From positions 224,614,399-224,678,398 of the forward strand of contig OY986435.1 of assembly GCA_963920525.1 (NCBI GenBank): a stretch of 64,000 nucleotides of DNA. The letters run 5' to 3'. The notes under the pieces were generated by a model. It did not search any database. It was given only the letters and a program-made list of their open reading frames with translations, and was not told the DNA's origin. A program made the position numbers and the translations under genes. Numbering within the stretch: the stretch's first letter is position 1; each line of letters opens with the position of its first letter. Source of the DNA: Dichetophora obliterata. Lineage: Eukaryota > Arthropoda > Insecta > Diptera > Sciomyzidae. This document shows positions 44,049 through 55,908 of the stretch, in pieces.

Positions 44049-46632
44049 ATATCGGTCATTCCATGTCAAATCGGACGCTTTTCGAAACTCACATTTCTGT
44101 AAAAATTTGGTACTTTGAACGTGGATAGTACTTTAAAAAAGAAAAATATTTGCATATTTTTTTATAATTTTCAATTTTTTTTTTTTGCAGTTATACACAG
44201 TGAAAAATTATAAAGAAAAACAAAAATTGTCATTTTTACATGTACTCAAACAACTATATCTTCTAAACCGTTAGTCCTACATGAAAAAAATTTAGGACAT
44301 ATTTTAAAGATCTTGAATTCCTCTTTATTGTGGTTTCCTTTTTTACGAACACTTTCGAGAAAAATTTTAAATTTTTTGACCACTAAAAATTTCATTCCAC
44401 TTTTTCAAGGTCAGCACCACTATTTTTTTGGCACTTTGAAAACATTATCGTATTGAGACATTCATTCTTAATGCATTCTCAAAATTTGATGTTGGAGAAT
44501 CAATGTTTACTATTTTTAACGAAATTTTCAAAAACTGACTACACAATTTTTAAGTACAAAATACTTGAATTTTTAATTAATTTTTAAGTACAAAATACTT
44601 GAATTTTTAATTAAAAATGGAATTTTTAGTATTATTTTACTAAACTAGGTAGATATCGTCGCTGCGCCAGAAAAAACAGTTATATGTTTTTAAGTAACTT
44701 TTCAGGAGAGCAAAAAACAAATTTGTTTCAGAGCATTTCTGGAACTGCGAGCAATAACTGTTTTTGATCACTTCTAAATCATAAGAGTTATAAAAAACTA
44801 CAAATGCAGAAATGTGGGTAATAGATAGTGTAAACAAAAGATGCTATAAAAAAAATTTACAAAAATCACATAACTGGTTTTTCCAGCGCAGTGACCATAT
44901 GTAAAATCAATCAAATTTAAAAATTTTATCAACTCGTTAAATTATACCATTTCATTGAAGAGACCCTATTTTTGAAATTCGCTAAAATATTTCTTGGTTG
45001 TTATTCCGTGATGCATCTTTATGTTAATACTAAATTATGTAAAATTGTTTTAACACTTTATTTATGCTTTTTGTTTTGTTCTTGTAAACTTTAACAATAG
45101 TTGAAAAGATGATGTGGATGTAATACGCATATCAATTTGTCCTTAGCCACGTGATATAAAGGAATGGTGGGTTAAAGTCCCGCGTATAATTTTTGCTTTT
45201 TCGAATCGCTTTTTGAAAGATTGTTTTTCTGAGTTGATGAAAAATATTCCGATTCAATACTTGTCATGCTGTTTGAAACCCAATTATAAAATACTACAGG
45301 AGTATTTGTCGGATTATTAATGTATGCAGACTAGCCTTTGCTGCAAATCTTTTTACTGTTCCTGCCAAACCATCCGGCATGACTCTTTGCCGTACGATGT
45401 TGCGAAAAATTGCCATTCTGCGGGAATATTGAAATCGACTTTGTGCTTGCATAGATTTATAAAATTTTTTTGTTCTTGTATTGTATGCCTGCTCCATCTG
45501 AGAAGTTAAATATTTTGTTTGCTTCTCTCACTTTTTTCGCAGGAAATTAATTAAGCCACGCTGGAATAAAAGAACTGCTACTGTGTCGTGCTTTAAGCAT
45601 TCCCAAATTACATCATAACTTAAGCGCATTACATCCACATCATCTTTTTCAACTATTGTTGAAGTTTAGAAGAACAAAAAAAGTTATACATAAAATGTTA
45701 AAAAATTTTATATAATTTAGTATTAATAAAGGTATACATCATGGAATTACAACCAACAAATTGTTAGCAAATTTCAAAAATAGAGTCTCTTCAAAGAAAT
45801 TGTATAATTTAACGAGTTGATAAAATTTTTAAATTTGATTGATTTTACGTATCGTCGCTGCGCCAGAAAAACCAGTAATGTGATTTTTGTAAATTTTTTT
45901 TATAGCATCTTTTGTTTACACTATATATTACCCACATTTCTGCATTTGCAGTTTTTTATAACTCTTATGATTTAGAAGTGATCAAAAACAGTTATTGCTC
46001 GCAGTACCAGAAATGCTCTGAAACAAATTTGTTTTTTGCTCTCCTGAAAAGTTACTGAAAAACATATAACTGTTTTTTCTGGCGCAGCGACGATATCTAC
46101 CTAGTTCAGTAAAAAAATATTAAAAATTAAATTTTTAATTAAAAATTCAAGTATTTTGTACTTAAAAATTGTGTAGTCAGTTTTTGAAAATTTCGTTAAA
46201 AATAGTAAACATTGATTCTCCAACATCAAATTTTGAGAATGCATTAAGAATGAATGTCTCAATACGATAATGTTTTCAAAGTTCCAAAAAAATAGTGGTG
46301 CTGACCTTGAAAAAGTGGAATGAAATTTTTAGTGGTCAAAAAATTTAAAATTTTTCTCGAAAGTGTTCGTAAAAAAGGAGACCACAATATTCTTGTAGGA
46401 CTTACGGTTTAGAAGATATAGTTGTTTGAGTATATGTCCAAATGACAATTTTTGTTTTTCTTTAATTTTTCACTGTGTATAATTGCAAAAAAAAAATAAA
46501 AATTGTAAAAAAGTATGCAAATATTTTTTGTTTTTAATGTTCTATCGACGTGCAAAATTTAAAAAAAAAATGGGAATCGTCAAAATTAGTTTTTGGACAA
46601 AAGCGTCCGATTTAACATGGAATGACCGATAT
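44049..46632. mobile_element. 2.6-kb giant inverted repeat (fold-back element)
   Basis: The outer tips ATATCGGTCATTCCATGT and the inverted ACATGGAATGACCGATAT bound two arms of about 1.0-1.08 kb (about 44049-45130 and 45615-46632). They are close to collinear reverse complements along their length. The arms enclose a unique core of about 480 bp (about 45135-45610) with no convincing gene; its minus-strand frame at 45294-45497 has no known domain. Each arm also contains its own inner inverted pair. I found no clear target duplication. Confidence 0.85.
44653..44900. repeat. Inner hairpin in the left arm of the giant inverted repeat
   Basis: TCGTCGCTGCGCCAGAAAAA (44656 onward) faces an inverted, slightly diverged copy (GGTTTTTCCAGCGCAGTGAC, about 44876-44895). 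The same arrangement recurs in the right arm (about 45846 and 46092). It looks like a smaller element captured before the arms were duplicated. Confidence 0.65.
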
Positions 46633-46712
46633 GCATAAGTATGATCAAATATGCATATTGATTGGCTCTACGTGTGTGTCTCATACATTCCTCCTAGAAA
46701 TCCTTTTGAACT

Positions 46713-48955
46713 TTGTTTATACAGATAAATAATTATTTAAATCTTTTAAATCGCTTATTAGATTTAGTTTTTATTTCAAATGACATAAACTTTAATGTTC
46801 TTGAATCTAAATTTCCAATATCTGCAGTTAGTGCCCATCATATTCCTCTTGATATTCAAGTTACTATTTACAAATACCTGAGTTGTGCGGTTAATAATGA
46901 AACTGCTGCTTACTTTAATTTCAATGCGTGTAATTTTGATACTTTAAACAATGCTCTAAGTCGCATTGACTGGATTCGTGAATTTAATCTTTCTAATACT
47001 TCGGAGTGTTTTGATATTTTTAAGTTTCTCATCTCCTCGATGTGTAATAATAAACCTATTCCAAGGATGAAGAAGCGAGTAAGTAAAGTACCCTGGTACT
47101 CTCCCGGCTTAAAAAAATTAAAAAATCTTCGTAATTAATTTTTTTAAAAATTTTTATTAACTAACCTAAATCCATTTTTTTCTCAAGTACAGGCATTATA
47201 TGAGGGAGTTTAATTTTTTAAACAAATTCTTATATAGACAATTTATTGCTAAATTCGAAACAAATATCAAATCTAACCCTAAAGCCTTTTGGCATTTTAT
47301 TAAATCTAAAAGGGGTTCGTCTAGTATTTAATCTACTATGTTTTTTAATGATATAACATCTAACAATGCCGTGGGTATTGCAAATCTCTTTGCTGATTTT
47401 TTTCAATCGAATTATGAAACGCCTAATCATATTAATAACTTTGCCTGTTTAGATGATTTTCAGTCTGTAATTGATGTGGGAGCTTTATTAAATAATTCTT
47501 TATCCTTAGGTTCTTTAATTGATAGTTGGAAAAAGTCGTTCATTACTCCAATCCATAAGGCTGGTTGTAAAAATAATATAGTGAACTACAGACCAATTTC
47601 TAAACTTACAACTATATCTAAGGTCTTTGAGTCGATAATAAAAGACAAAATGTTCTTTATAGTAAAAAATTTATTTCTTCTTACCAACATGGTTGTGTAC
47701 CTGGTCGTTCTACGACGACAAACTTAGTGTTGTTTTCGGAATATTGTATTTTAGCATTTAGTCAAGGGTGTCAGGTAGACACTATTTATATGGATTTTTC
47801 TAAGACAATGCAGATAGACAATGCGTATTGGCGTTTGATAACGTCAAATCTTACTCTTTTTATGCAACTTCTGGTGTTCCGCAAGGAAGTATCTTAGGGC
47901 CATTACTTTTTTTGTTATTTATTAATGACATTGCCTCAATTCGTTTTCATTGTAGATTTCTACTCTACGCCGATGATATAAAGATTCTCTTTAAAAAAAG
48001 TAATATGAATGACACTTTACTCTAACAATGGTCTTTTGTTAAACCTTAGTAAATGTGTTTCTATGACTTTTTCTAAATCTGATGCAATTTGTCCATCCGC
48101 TTATTATATTTCCAATTCCTTATTAACTTCCGTTTCTCAATTCAAAGATTTAGATGTAGTTGTTGATAGTAAATTTACTTTTATTTCTCATCTTGACTTC
48201 ATTATTCCAGAAGCTTACGCTATGCTGGTGTTCATTCGTTGCAATAGTGCATGCCTTCTGGATCCGTATACTTTTAAAGCTCTGTTTAATTCTCTTGTAC
48301 GCTCCAGGTTAGAATATGCAGCGATTATTTGGACCCCATTTTACTAGGCTCATAGTTTACGGCTTGATAAAGTGAAGACAGCTTTTGCAAGGTTTGCCTT
48401 GCGTTCCTTTAATACAGACGGTGTACCTCCCTTGTATAATTCCCGGTGTTTCTGAATAGGTTTAAAACCTCTGGAGAAAAGAAGATCTATTTTGTCATTG
48501 CTTTTTGTGTTTGATGTCATTACTGGTTTCGTTGATTGCCCTGCGCTATTGGAAATGATTGATTTCAATACTCCTACGAGAGCTCTCAGAAATTATTATC
48601 CGTTTTACTTGGAAATTTGTCGATCTAATAATGCAGTTAATGCCCCTATATATCGAGCTTTGTATTTATTTAATTCCATAAATTCTAATTATAATTTAGA
48701 TTTTTTTATTTCTAAATACCAAATTAAATCTTTTTTAAACTCTATCTAAACTCTTTATTTAGTCAATGTATTTTAGTCTTATTTCTTCATAATGTAAATT
48801 AATCTAAATCAAGCTAAGTATATAATTAAAAAGTTTAATTAAGTGAATTAATTCCTTTTAATTAATAACAGTGAATACTTTTTCGTACTTTATTTTTATT
48901 TATATTCTGTTAATCTGTCCATAGATTAAAATAAATGAAATGAAATGAAATTAAA
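46713..48955 (+). pseudogene. Non-LTR retrotransposon relic, 5'-truncated, Jockey/CR1-like
   Basis: It starts within the end of the endonuclease domain (NRLLDLVFISNDINF, VSAHHIPLDI), then KVPWYSPGLKKLKNLRN. RT blocks follow: SWKKSFITPIHKAGCKN with NYRPISKLT (about 47523-47610), YMDFSK (about 47790), SGVPQGSILGPLLFLLFIND (about 47869-47930) and FLLYADDIKIL (about 47956-47990). Sequence between YMDFSK and the SGVPQGS block is too short, which indicates an internal deletion. The C-terminal tail ends at about 48749 with NAPIYRALYLFNS. A 3' UTR leads to an AAATG-type tail at about 48931-48955. Several frameshifts are present. Confidence 0.85.
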
Positions 48956-51316
48956 TAAATATTTTAAAAAAGAAAAAACTTGCAAATAAACCATTGAATG
49001 GACAAAAAAAAGTACACCGAATAAGTAAAAAAGGCGGAGAACAAAAAATTTAACACAATATCCTAAATTTTATATATTCAATTCACAATTATGGATGCAA
49101 TGCTTTGGAGTGGAGCTAAAAAAGTAGAATTTTATTATTTTTTTATTTGCTGTTAACAAAAATAAATAACGCTTTTAAAATTAATGCAGTAACGTGATAA
49201 GCCACATTTTTTAAAAAGTACTGGTTTTCGCTCTCCTCTTGTCATCTATTGACGGATATGTGATCATAGACTTTCTTTCTTAAACATTAAGTACAAGTAT
49301 TTAGAGAAAGATAACATGAATATCCTATTTTCTACATTTTTTTGAATTTCAAGGGCGTTTATATCGAAAGTTTGATATTGTGGCTGATAAAATTCTTGCA
49401 CTCAGCCCTTCAATTATTTAATTTTCACTTTAAAATTGCATGATGTATTATTCTTTTTTTACAATAGTGGTCGGGAAACAGAAAGAGCTGGGCAATGTTA
49501 TTTGACTGTGACTGTGTGACTGTGTGACTGTGAAAAAATCTTTAGAATTCATTGATGTAATTAAAATTCAGCAAAAAAAAAAAAAATTGGTAAATTGTCA
49601 CATGTGCGTCCTCACACCGATCCATTTACATGTTATACTAGGCATTTGCATCAACTGTGCAATTCTGCAACAAAACGAACAACAACAACCACAGGATGCT
49701 GTCAACTAATGCTGTCGAATGCTGCTAAAGTAAATGGAATGACATTTTTAAATTTCAACGTTATAAATATTTATAGACTTTATCATGCAATGCAGTCGAA
49801 AGCAGGTGGTGCCCTGAGAAAGCTAGTGCAAATGGCAGAATAACCACAAAAACTGTTGCAAAATTGTAAAGAAATGCAGCATTTTGTTATTTGATTGTTT
49901 GAGGCGAGAAGTGCAGAGAAGAGTAAATTTTTTATTTTTATTTATTATTTTTTATGTAGAATCTCAATGCACAGGTGTGTGCAGTATCCCAAATTAGCAG
50001 TTATTCAAAATGGCTGCATTCAAAATTTAATGCTACTTTAAACGATTTATTTATTTGTTCTTCTTTTTTTTTTTTTCTTTTGTAGCTCAAGCAATAACAG
50101 ATATTTTATTGCATTACTTAAATTACGTTAAAAGTGAAAACAAAAATATACATTTAAACGCATAAACTTTCTCATAGAAATCGCTAAAGCAATCAAAGAT
50201 TTCACTGAATTGAATTTCACTGAAGAATTTTACTCAGCATTAAGTTGTGGTTAAAGAAGAAGACTAAGAAGAAAAAATGAAATTAAAAGAAGCAGAATGA
50301 AAAGAAATAAATTTTTAGTGCAAATTTCCTTCAATATCCTTAGAAATACTATGAAAAATAGTTGCTCCAAGTTGCTATATTTTTTTATCTTCAGGTTGAA
50401 TATCTTCATCGTCGTTTATCGTCGCACTTTGGCAGAGCCAAGTTGCAGAGTGCGCTATTCTAAGACCATGATTTAAAACGGAAACGACGTCATTAGTCGT
50501 TCACGATTTGCATAAAATGCTTTACTTTATTTCCGGCTTTGCTGTTGCTGCTGCTGCTTCTACTAATATCTTGTTTTTATTCTTCATTTTATACTTCTTC
50601 TGCTCTTTCTTCTGCTGTTACTGACAGCAATTTCTTTTTGCACGTCATAATTTAACTGCAGCCTAGCATTTTTCTTGGATTATATTTTTCTTTAAACTGT
50701 GTATTCCTTTTACTTTTCCTCTTTCTTTTCAGTCGCTCGCGTTTGTTCCGTTTTTCATTTAATTTTCTTTGTTTGCACTGAAGCAGGTTTTTCATTTCTT
50801 GGATCTTTATTTTGTTTTCAGATCATAAAATAAAAATATTTTAATTCGTTTTTGTTTTGTGTTGTCTTTATTTTCTTCATAACATTTTTGTAGGTAGCAT
50901 TAAGTTTTGAATTGAAACTGCCGATATTGTCTTACACCGAAAAAATAAATTGGTTTCATTAACTAAATATATTAAATTGGAAACACTTAAACAAAATTTG
51001 ACAAATATTACCAAGTAAAACTGTAGCACGTTAAGTTCGCATATATTGAGTCAAAGCAGTTATAAAGTTCAATGCTTTTGGTAGGTATAACTTCTATTTA
51101 AGCTATTGCAATAACTAGTAAGGATTTAGTCTTAATAACTAAATCATATCTTAAGCCAGCTTTCGACATAGTCAAAAATTTCTAATTTAGACAATACAGA
51201 CAAAATTCAAGGTTTCTTTGAAAGAAGGAAAAAAAAAAATGTAAGTCAATTTTGACACTCGACAGAAGCGTAGCTTTAACGCAGTTTTATTGATAAATTT
51301 ATGAAATTCAATGACA
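48956..51316. other. Non-coding stretch
   Basis: No gene is supported. A GTGACTGT microrepeat lies at 49503-49533, with T-rich and CTT-rich patches at about 50550-50760. The open frames are short and of low complexity. Confidence 0.55.
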
Positions 51317-51324
51317 ATATCTAG

Positions 51325-51784
51325 CAGGGTTCAGAAATGTTCACTCATGTAACAGAAATCTCCAACATAAATGTAAATAAACACTATTTGAAGCACACAA
51401 CACACAATTTTATTTTCATTTCATTTTTGTGTGTAACGTAGTTATCGTGTTGTTGATCATCCAACATGAATTCTTCGTTTTAATATTTGCTTGTGCGTCA
51501 CAAACTCAAACAATGATCGATCTCAACAATTCTCTGTTTCAGTTTTACACTTATGTTTGCATCAAAATGTTCATGTTGGAGAATTCAGGCCTTTGTCAAA
51601 ATCGAAATGCGGCCATTGTTTGAGTTTGTGACGCACAAGCAAATATTACAACGAAGAATTCATGTTAGATGATCAACAACACGATAACTACGTTACACAC
51701 AAAAATGAAATGAAAATAAAATTGTGTGTTGTGTGCTTCAAGCAAATGTTTGTGAGTGAAGGTTTGTGAATATTCTGAACCCTG
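51325..51784. mobile_element. 460-bp hAT-type hairpin MITE
   Basis: Tips CAGGGTTCAGAA and TTCTGAACCCTG have an exact 8-bp duplication ATATCTAG (51317-51324 and 51785-51792). The two halves are almost perfect reverse complements for about 190 bp, with only a few mismatches, so the whole element can fold on itself. The reading frame at 51429-51623 just crosses the hairpin and is not a gene. Confidence 0.92.
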
Positions 51785-51792
51785 ATATCTAG

Positions 51793-52690
51793 TAAACTAA
51801 GTAAGAGCATGTGTATGATTCACTCCCCAGCAAACAGACAAACCTCGATTCACTTTTGTTACTGCTACATCAAAGGCAATAGTCAAACAATATTATGGTT
51901 TATGAAAAACTCGTAAATTAAATTAAATCAAAGAAATATACAAAAGATAATCTAAACTATTATATAATATTGAAACTTTTAAACAGTTAGCATGTTTGTG
52001 GCTGTCGGTAAACTCAAAAACTGCTGAACGAATTTATGTGAAATTTTTACTATTCGAATCATAACTGATCATAAATGGTTCATTTATACTCAAAATTTTG
52101 ATTTTTTTAATAGGGAAGAAGTAATTGACTGAGAAACTGGCTTAATTCGCAATTTTTTGTAAAATTCGACGCACTTTCCCATTTCTTCCCTTACAGTAAA
52201 ATATGTCTGAAATTTACTTATGAACATATTAAAGACCTTCCCGATTCCAACTAAAAGTCTAAGGTGACATGCATCTACGATCAATGGTTTTGTCTCAAAA
52301 TTGACAATTTAATAAAAAATTAAATTATTTTCTTGCAAGCAGTTCGTACACATAGCCCAAAAAGTCTGCGTTCACCTAATTAACTTGATTAGGTAAATAA
52401 AACACAATGTAAATATATAATTCATCTAAATTTTTTATTCATGTATTTCTTCTTAACATTCTTAAGTTTAAAAAGCAAAAACAAAAATTGAGATTTTTTT
52501 CTCCTCATAGCAACCAAAAAGTCTGCGTTCAGTTTAAAAATGTGTTATTAATGCACTAGAAACAGTAAGGACAAATAATATTTAGAACTCTGTTGTGTAG
52601 CCACGTTGTCTTAATCCGAATTTGATATCAGATTTGTTTGGTTATTGAGATATTCTTAACTGAAAAATGCAAAAATTCTGTTTTCGGTTA
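51793..52690. other. Non-coding stretch
   Basis: No gene is supported. Sequence near 51999-52100 (TGTGGCTGTCGGTAAACTC, GAACGAATTTATGTGAAATTT) resembles the interior of Helitron-like repeats. AAAAAGTCTGCGTTCA is repeated at about 52357 and 52517. Confidence 0.5.
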
Positions 52691-52692
52691 TA

Positions 52693-53922
52693 AAGGGTGT
52701 TTTTTATAAAGTGATACAACTTTGAGTAGGCATCACTGCTTTATTTTACCACCCATTTAACAGCTGATAGTTGTTTTTTGTTAAATTTGCTTTGAAGTTT
52801 CATCATAGATCAACTTACACCAGAACACGCGTGCAAATTGTGAAAATTTTTAATCAAAATAATGGTTCTGTTCGTCAAACTTATCGTGCACTTCATCCAT
52901 TTTATGGCGTACATAATCGTCCTTCAGAGCTGCTAATTCGAAGAACAATAGATCGTTTTCGGACCACATTTACTGTTACTGATAATGTGCATCCCGTGAG
53001 ATGCCGAACAGTGCGCACTGAAGAATCTGTAGCCACTGTACAGGAAAGCATTGAAGATGATCCTAATCAATCAATTCGTCGCCGTTCTCAGCAACTGGGG
53101 TTGTGTCCTTCCACTTTATGGAAGATTTTACGAAAAGATCTTGGCCTAAAACCTTTCAAGATTCAACTTGTGCAGGAATTATAGCCAAACGACCATCGTA
53201 TGCGCCGCCAATTCGGCAAATGGGCTGAAGCACAAATTGATTTTGATTTTGAATTTCCATGGAAAATTTTATTTTCCGATGAAGCCCATTTTTGGTTGAA
53301 TGGGTAGGTCGAAACACCATTACATCCACAGAAAATTACTGTTTGGTGCACTTTATGGGCTGGCAGAGTCATTGGCCCATATGTCTTCAAAAACGATGAT
53401 GGTCTAGGAACATGATTCGAAGTTTTTTCGAACCTCAATTAGCTGGCATTAATCTTGCTGATATGTGATTCCAACAGGACGGAGCCACATGCCACACAGC
53501 GGGCGCTACAATTGATTTACTCAAGGAAACTTTCGACGAAAAAATAATTTCACGAAATGACCCAATTAATTGGCCCCAAGATCGTGTGATTTAACCCCAT
53601 TGGATTATTTTCTTTGGGGTTATGTAAAGTCACTTATTTACGTCGATAAACTACAAACAATTGAACACCTGGAAATCAATATTCGAAGAGTTATCGGCGA
53701 GATACGGCCGCAAATGCTGCAAAAAGTTTGTGAAAATTGGTGTTCCAGATTGCGCCTTGTACGCGCCAGCCTTGGCGCCCACATGGCCGAAATCATATTT
53801 AAACATTAATGTCATAAAATTTTCTATCCAATAAAGCCCAATTTGGTTTCATTGATATTGAAAATATATTACTATGTTTTATTACGATTTAAACTTGTAT
53901 TACTCTATAAAAAAACACCCTT
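52693..53922 (+). mobile_element. Second mariner-type (DD41D) transposon, degenerate
   Basis: The left TIR AAGGGTGTTTTTTATAAAGT (52693 onward) and the inverted right TIR ending at 53922 share about 31 bp with a few differences. The left flank is TA and the right flank is GG. At 1.23 kb it is slightly short for the type. It encloses a broken transposase that is different from the copy at 38849-39934. Confidence 0.88.
52771..53809 (+). pseudogene. mariner transposase relic (DD41D)
   Basis: The N-terminal helix-turn-helix part is open to 53181 (RVQIVKIFNQNNGSVRQTYR, then RRRSQQLGLCPSTLWKILRK). A TAG follows, then NDHRMRRQFGKWAEAQIDFD, ILFSDEAHFWLNG with the first Asp kept, a stop, and a missing piece before VETPLHPQKITVWC. 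The second Asp is in QQDGATCHTAG (about 53475), reached by a frame change. The third is in CDLTPLDYFLWGYVKS (about 53585-53630), 41 residues later when frames are followed. At least three stops and several frameshifts are present, so it is inactive. All three catalytic Asp codons survive. Confidence 0.88.
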
Positions 53923-54895
53923 GGCATATACGTTAGGGCATATTTAAGCGATGGATCGAACTTTTTACGAATCATCTAAAAGTAACATTTATTGCCTTCA
54001 AACCCCATTTTTATTCGTCTCAAAATCATTTTTAAATTTGAGATATCGCTTGTAAGAATTTACGGTTTCAACGAACATTTGTATGGCTGAGGAAAGAAAA
54101 GGAAAGTCAGCAAAACTATAAATTAAAAAAAAATTTTTTGAGACGAATCAAAATGGGTTTTGAAAAATAGAATAATTTACGAATATTTCTAAATATCCGA
54201 AGGGGAAATAGAGCAAAACTTGTGTAAACACTGTACACCAACAATCAGTACGAAATTTTTTTGCATTCGGAAGGCTTAAGAGAATATACACAATGAAACA
54301 AGCCACTGTTGTTAGCAAATACTATAAAAAAGATGCTGGAGTAGCAAAAGAGTGTGCCAGGAAGCGAGTAGGGTTTTGGAAGTAAGGTTAATTAACAGAT
54401 TAGTCAAAATTCAACATATTTGCATCGAATGGACGATGTTTTTATTGGATAAAGATGTGTAACATGACGTTACAAACATTACAAATACAATTCATTATTA
54501 TCTTTAAAATAACTTAAATAATTGTTATATTATAACTTAAACAATATAATTCTCATTATGTGTAATTATCATTATCAACTGTAACATGACGTTACAAACA
54601 TTACAAATACAATTCATTATTATCTTTAAACTTATTTAAGTAATTGTTTTATTATAACTTGAGCCAACACACAATACTTACTTATGACAAAATAACAGCG
54701 ACAACAAATGCCTTACTACTGCACCCGCCCCTAAACCATTCATACAGACACACGCTACATACATATTCATGACACCATAAAACAAACCGACGACACACAA
54801 ACACACATACTTACTTATGACAAAATAACACAAAAGAGTAGCTTCAAATACACACGGCAAACATATAATTCCTAACTGGTTTTCACACCACATAA

Positions 54896-54927
54896 TATAA
54901 AAGGGCGGCACAAAACCAACCAAGTCA
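54896..54927 (+). promoter_or_regulatory. LTR promoter: TATA box and initiator
   Basis: TATAAAAG at 54896-54903 is followed by TCAGCA at 54925-54930. Taking the A at 54927 as +1 gives 31 nt from the first T of the TATA box, the normal insect distance. This predicts a U3 of about 470 bp and transcription of the repeat array downstream. Confidence 0.65.
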
Positions 54928-54979
54928 GCATTCCTCTTAGGTAAGCTCAAGGAGTTGGACTCCGGTTCTGTGCGCAGAA

Positions 54980-55540
54980 CTCTGGAGCAAATCATCTCTG
55001 GTTCGCATCTACCAGAGTCGGCACACTTTTTTTGATTTTTTTTAGTGTCGTACTCTGGAGCGAATCACTGCTGATTCGCATCTACCAGAGTCGGCACACT
55101 TTTTATTTTTGCGTGCCTTCTTCCTCTGGAGCAAACCACTTCTGGTTAGCATCTTCCAGAGGCGGCACATTTTTTTATTTTTGCGTGCCTTCTTCCTCTG
55201 GAGCAACCCACTTCTGGTTAGCATCTACCAGAGGCGGCACACTGTTAATTTTCGCGTGCCTTCTTCCTCTGGAGCAAACCAATTCTGGTTCGCATCTACC
55301 AGGGGTGGCACACTTTTACTTTTCGCGTGCCTTCTTCCTCTGGAGCAAACCAATTCTGGTTCGCATCTACCAGGGGCGGCACACTTTTACGTTTCGCGTG
55401 CCTTCTTCCTCTGGAGCAAACCAATTCTGGTTAGCATCTACCAGGGGCCGCACACTTTTATTTTTCACGTGCCTTCTTCCTCTGGAGCAAACCAGTTCTG
55501 GTTCGCATCCACCAGAGGCGGCACCCTTTTATCATTCTCT
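54980..55540 (+). repeat. Eight 71-bp tandem repeats, each able to form a hairpin
   Basis: CTCTGGAG starts near 54980, 55053, 55124, 55196, 55267, 55338, 55409 and 55480, so the period is 71-73 bp. Each unit holds CTCTGG...CCAGAG (CCAGGG in units 5-7) outside and AACCA...TGGTT inside, forming a nested stem. The first two units are the most diverged. The frames at 55032-55556 and 55109-55660 are read-through of this array. It would lie in the transcribed leader of the retrotransposon. Confidence 0.92.
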
Positions 55541-55902
55541 TGGTTTTGTTACTTGAATCTTATAAATAGGCCAGATCCTGGAGGGTCCTCATTTGGACTC
55601 ATCTACCAAGACCTCTGCCTATCCTCTTTGCTATTTATTATCTTTAGTTTCGAATATTAAGTGAGCATTCCTTTAAGCGCTATTTTCAGCCTTCCTGTTG
55701 ATCACCGATTACCGACACCGATTGCCGACAGCGATTAACGACAGCGATTAATGATTACCGTTCACCGATACCGATCCACTAAAACCCTCTCTCTCTCGAC
55801 TACCAACAGTAACCTTCAACCGTCATCGACGAACACTCACTCCAACCCACACGACACTGCACTACAATAAGTATAATAAGTTGATATTAAGTCGAAGTTA
55901 TA

Positions 55903-55908
55903 AATAAA
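55903..55908 (+). terminator. Poly-A signal of the LTR
   Basis: AATAAA in TATAAATAAAGTAG, about 120 bp before the LTR end. This places the R-U5 border at about 55920-55930 by inference. Confidence 0.5.

Noticed and set aside
45150..45190. Possible tRNA-like segment with GGGTTAAAGTCCC
   Set aside because: The B-box match is partial and no A box at a proper distance is convincing.
45294..45497. Minus-strand frame of 67 codons in the core of the giant inverted repeat
   Set aside because: It is the only candidate in the core, but it is short and without a recognised motif, so not enough to call a gene.
51429..51623. Small plus-strand reading frame with a hydrophobic start
   Set aside because: It crosses the two arms of the hairpin MITE, and the same bases appear inverted on the other arm.
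54980..55540. Regular repeats resembling a CRISPR array
   Set aside because: The units are contiguous 71-bp tandem copies without unique spacers, and the DNA is eukaryotic and inside an LTR.
55032..55660. Two overlapping plus-strand frames of about 174 and 183 codons
   Set aside because: They run through the 71-bp tandem array, and their repeated SSGANxFW-type segments are simply the repeat translated.
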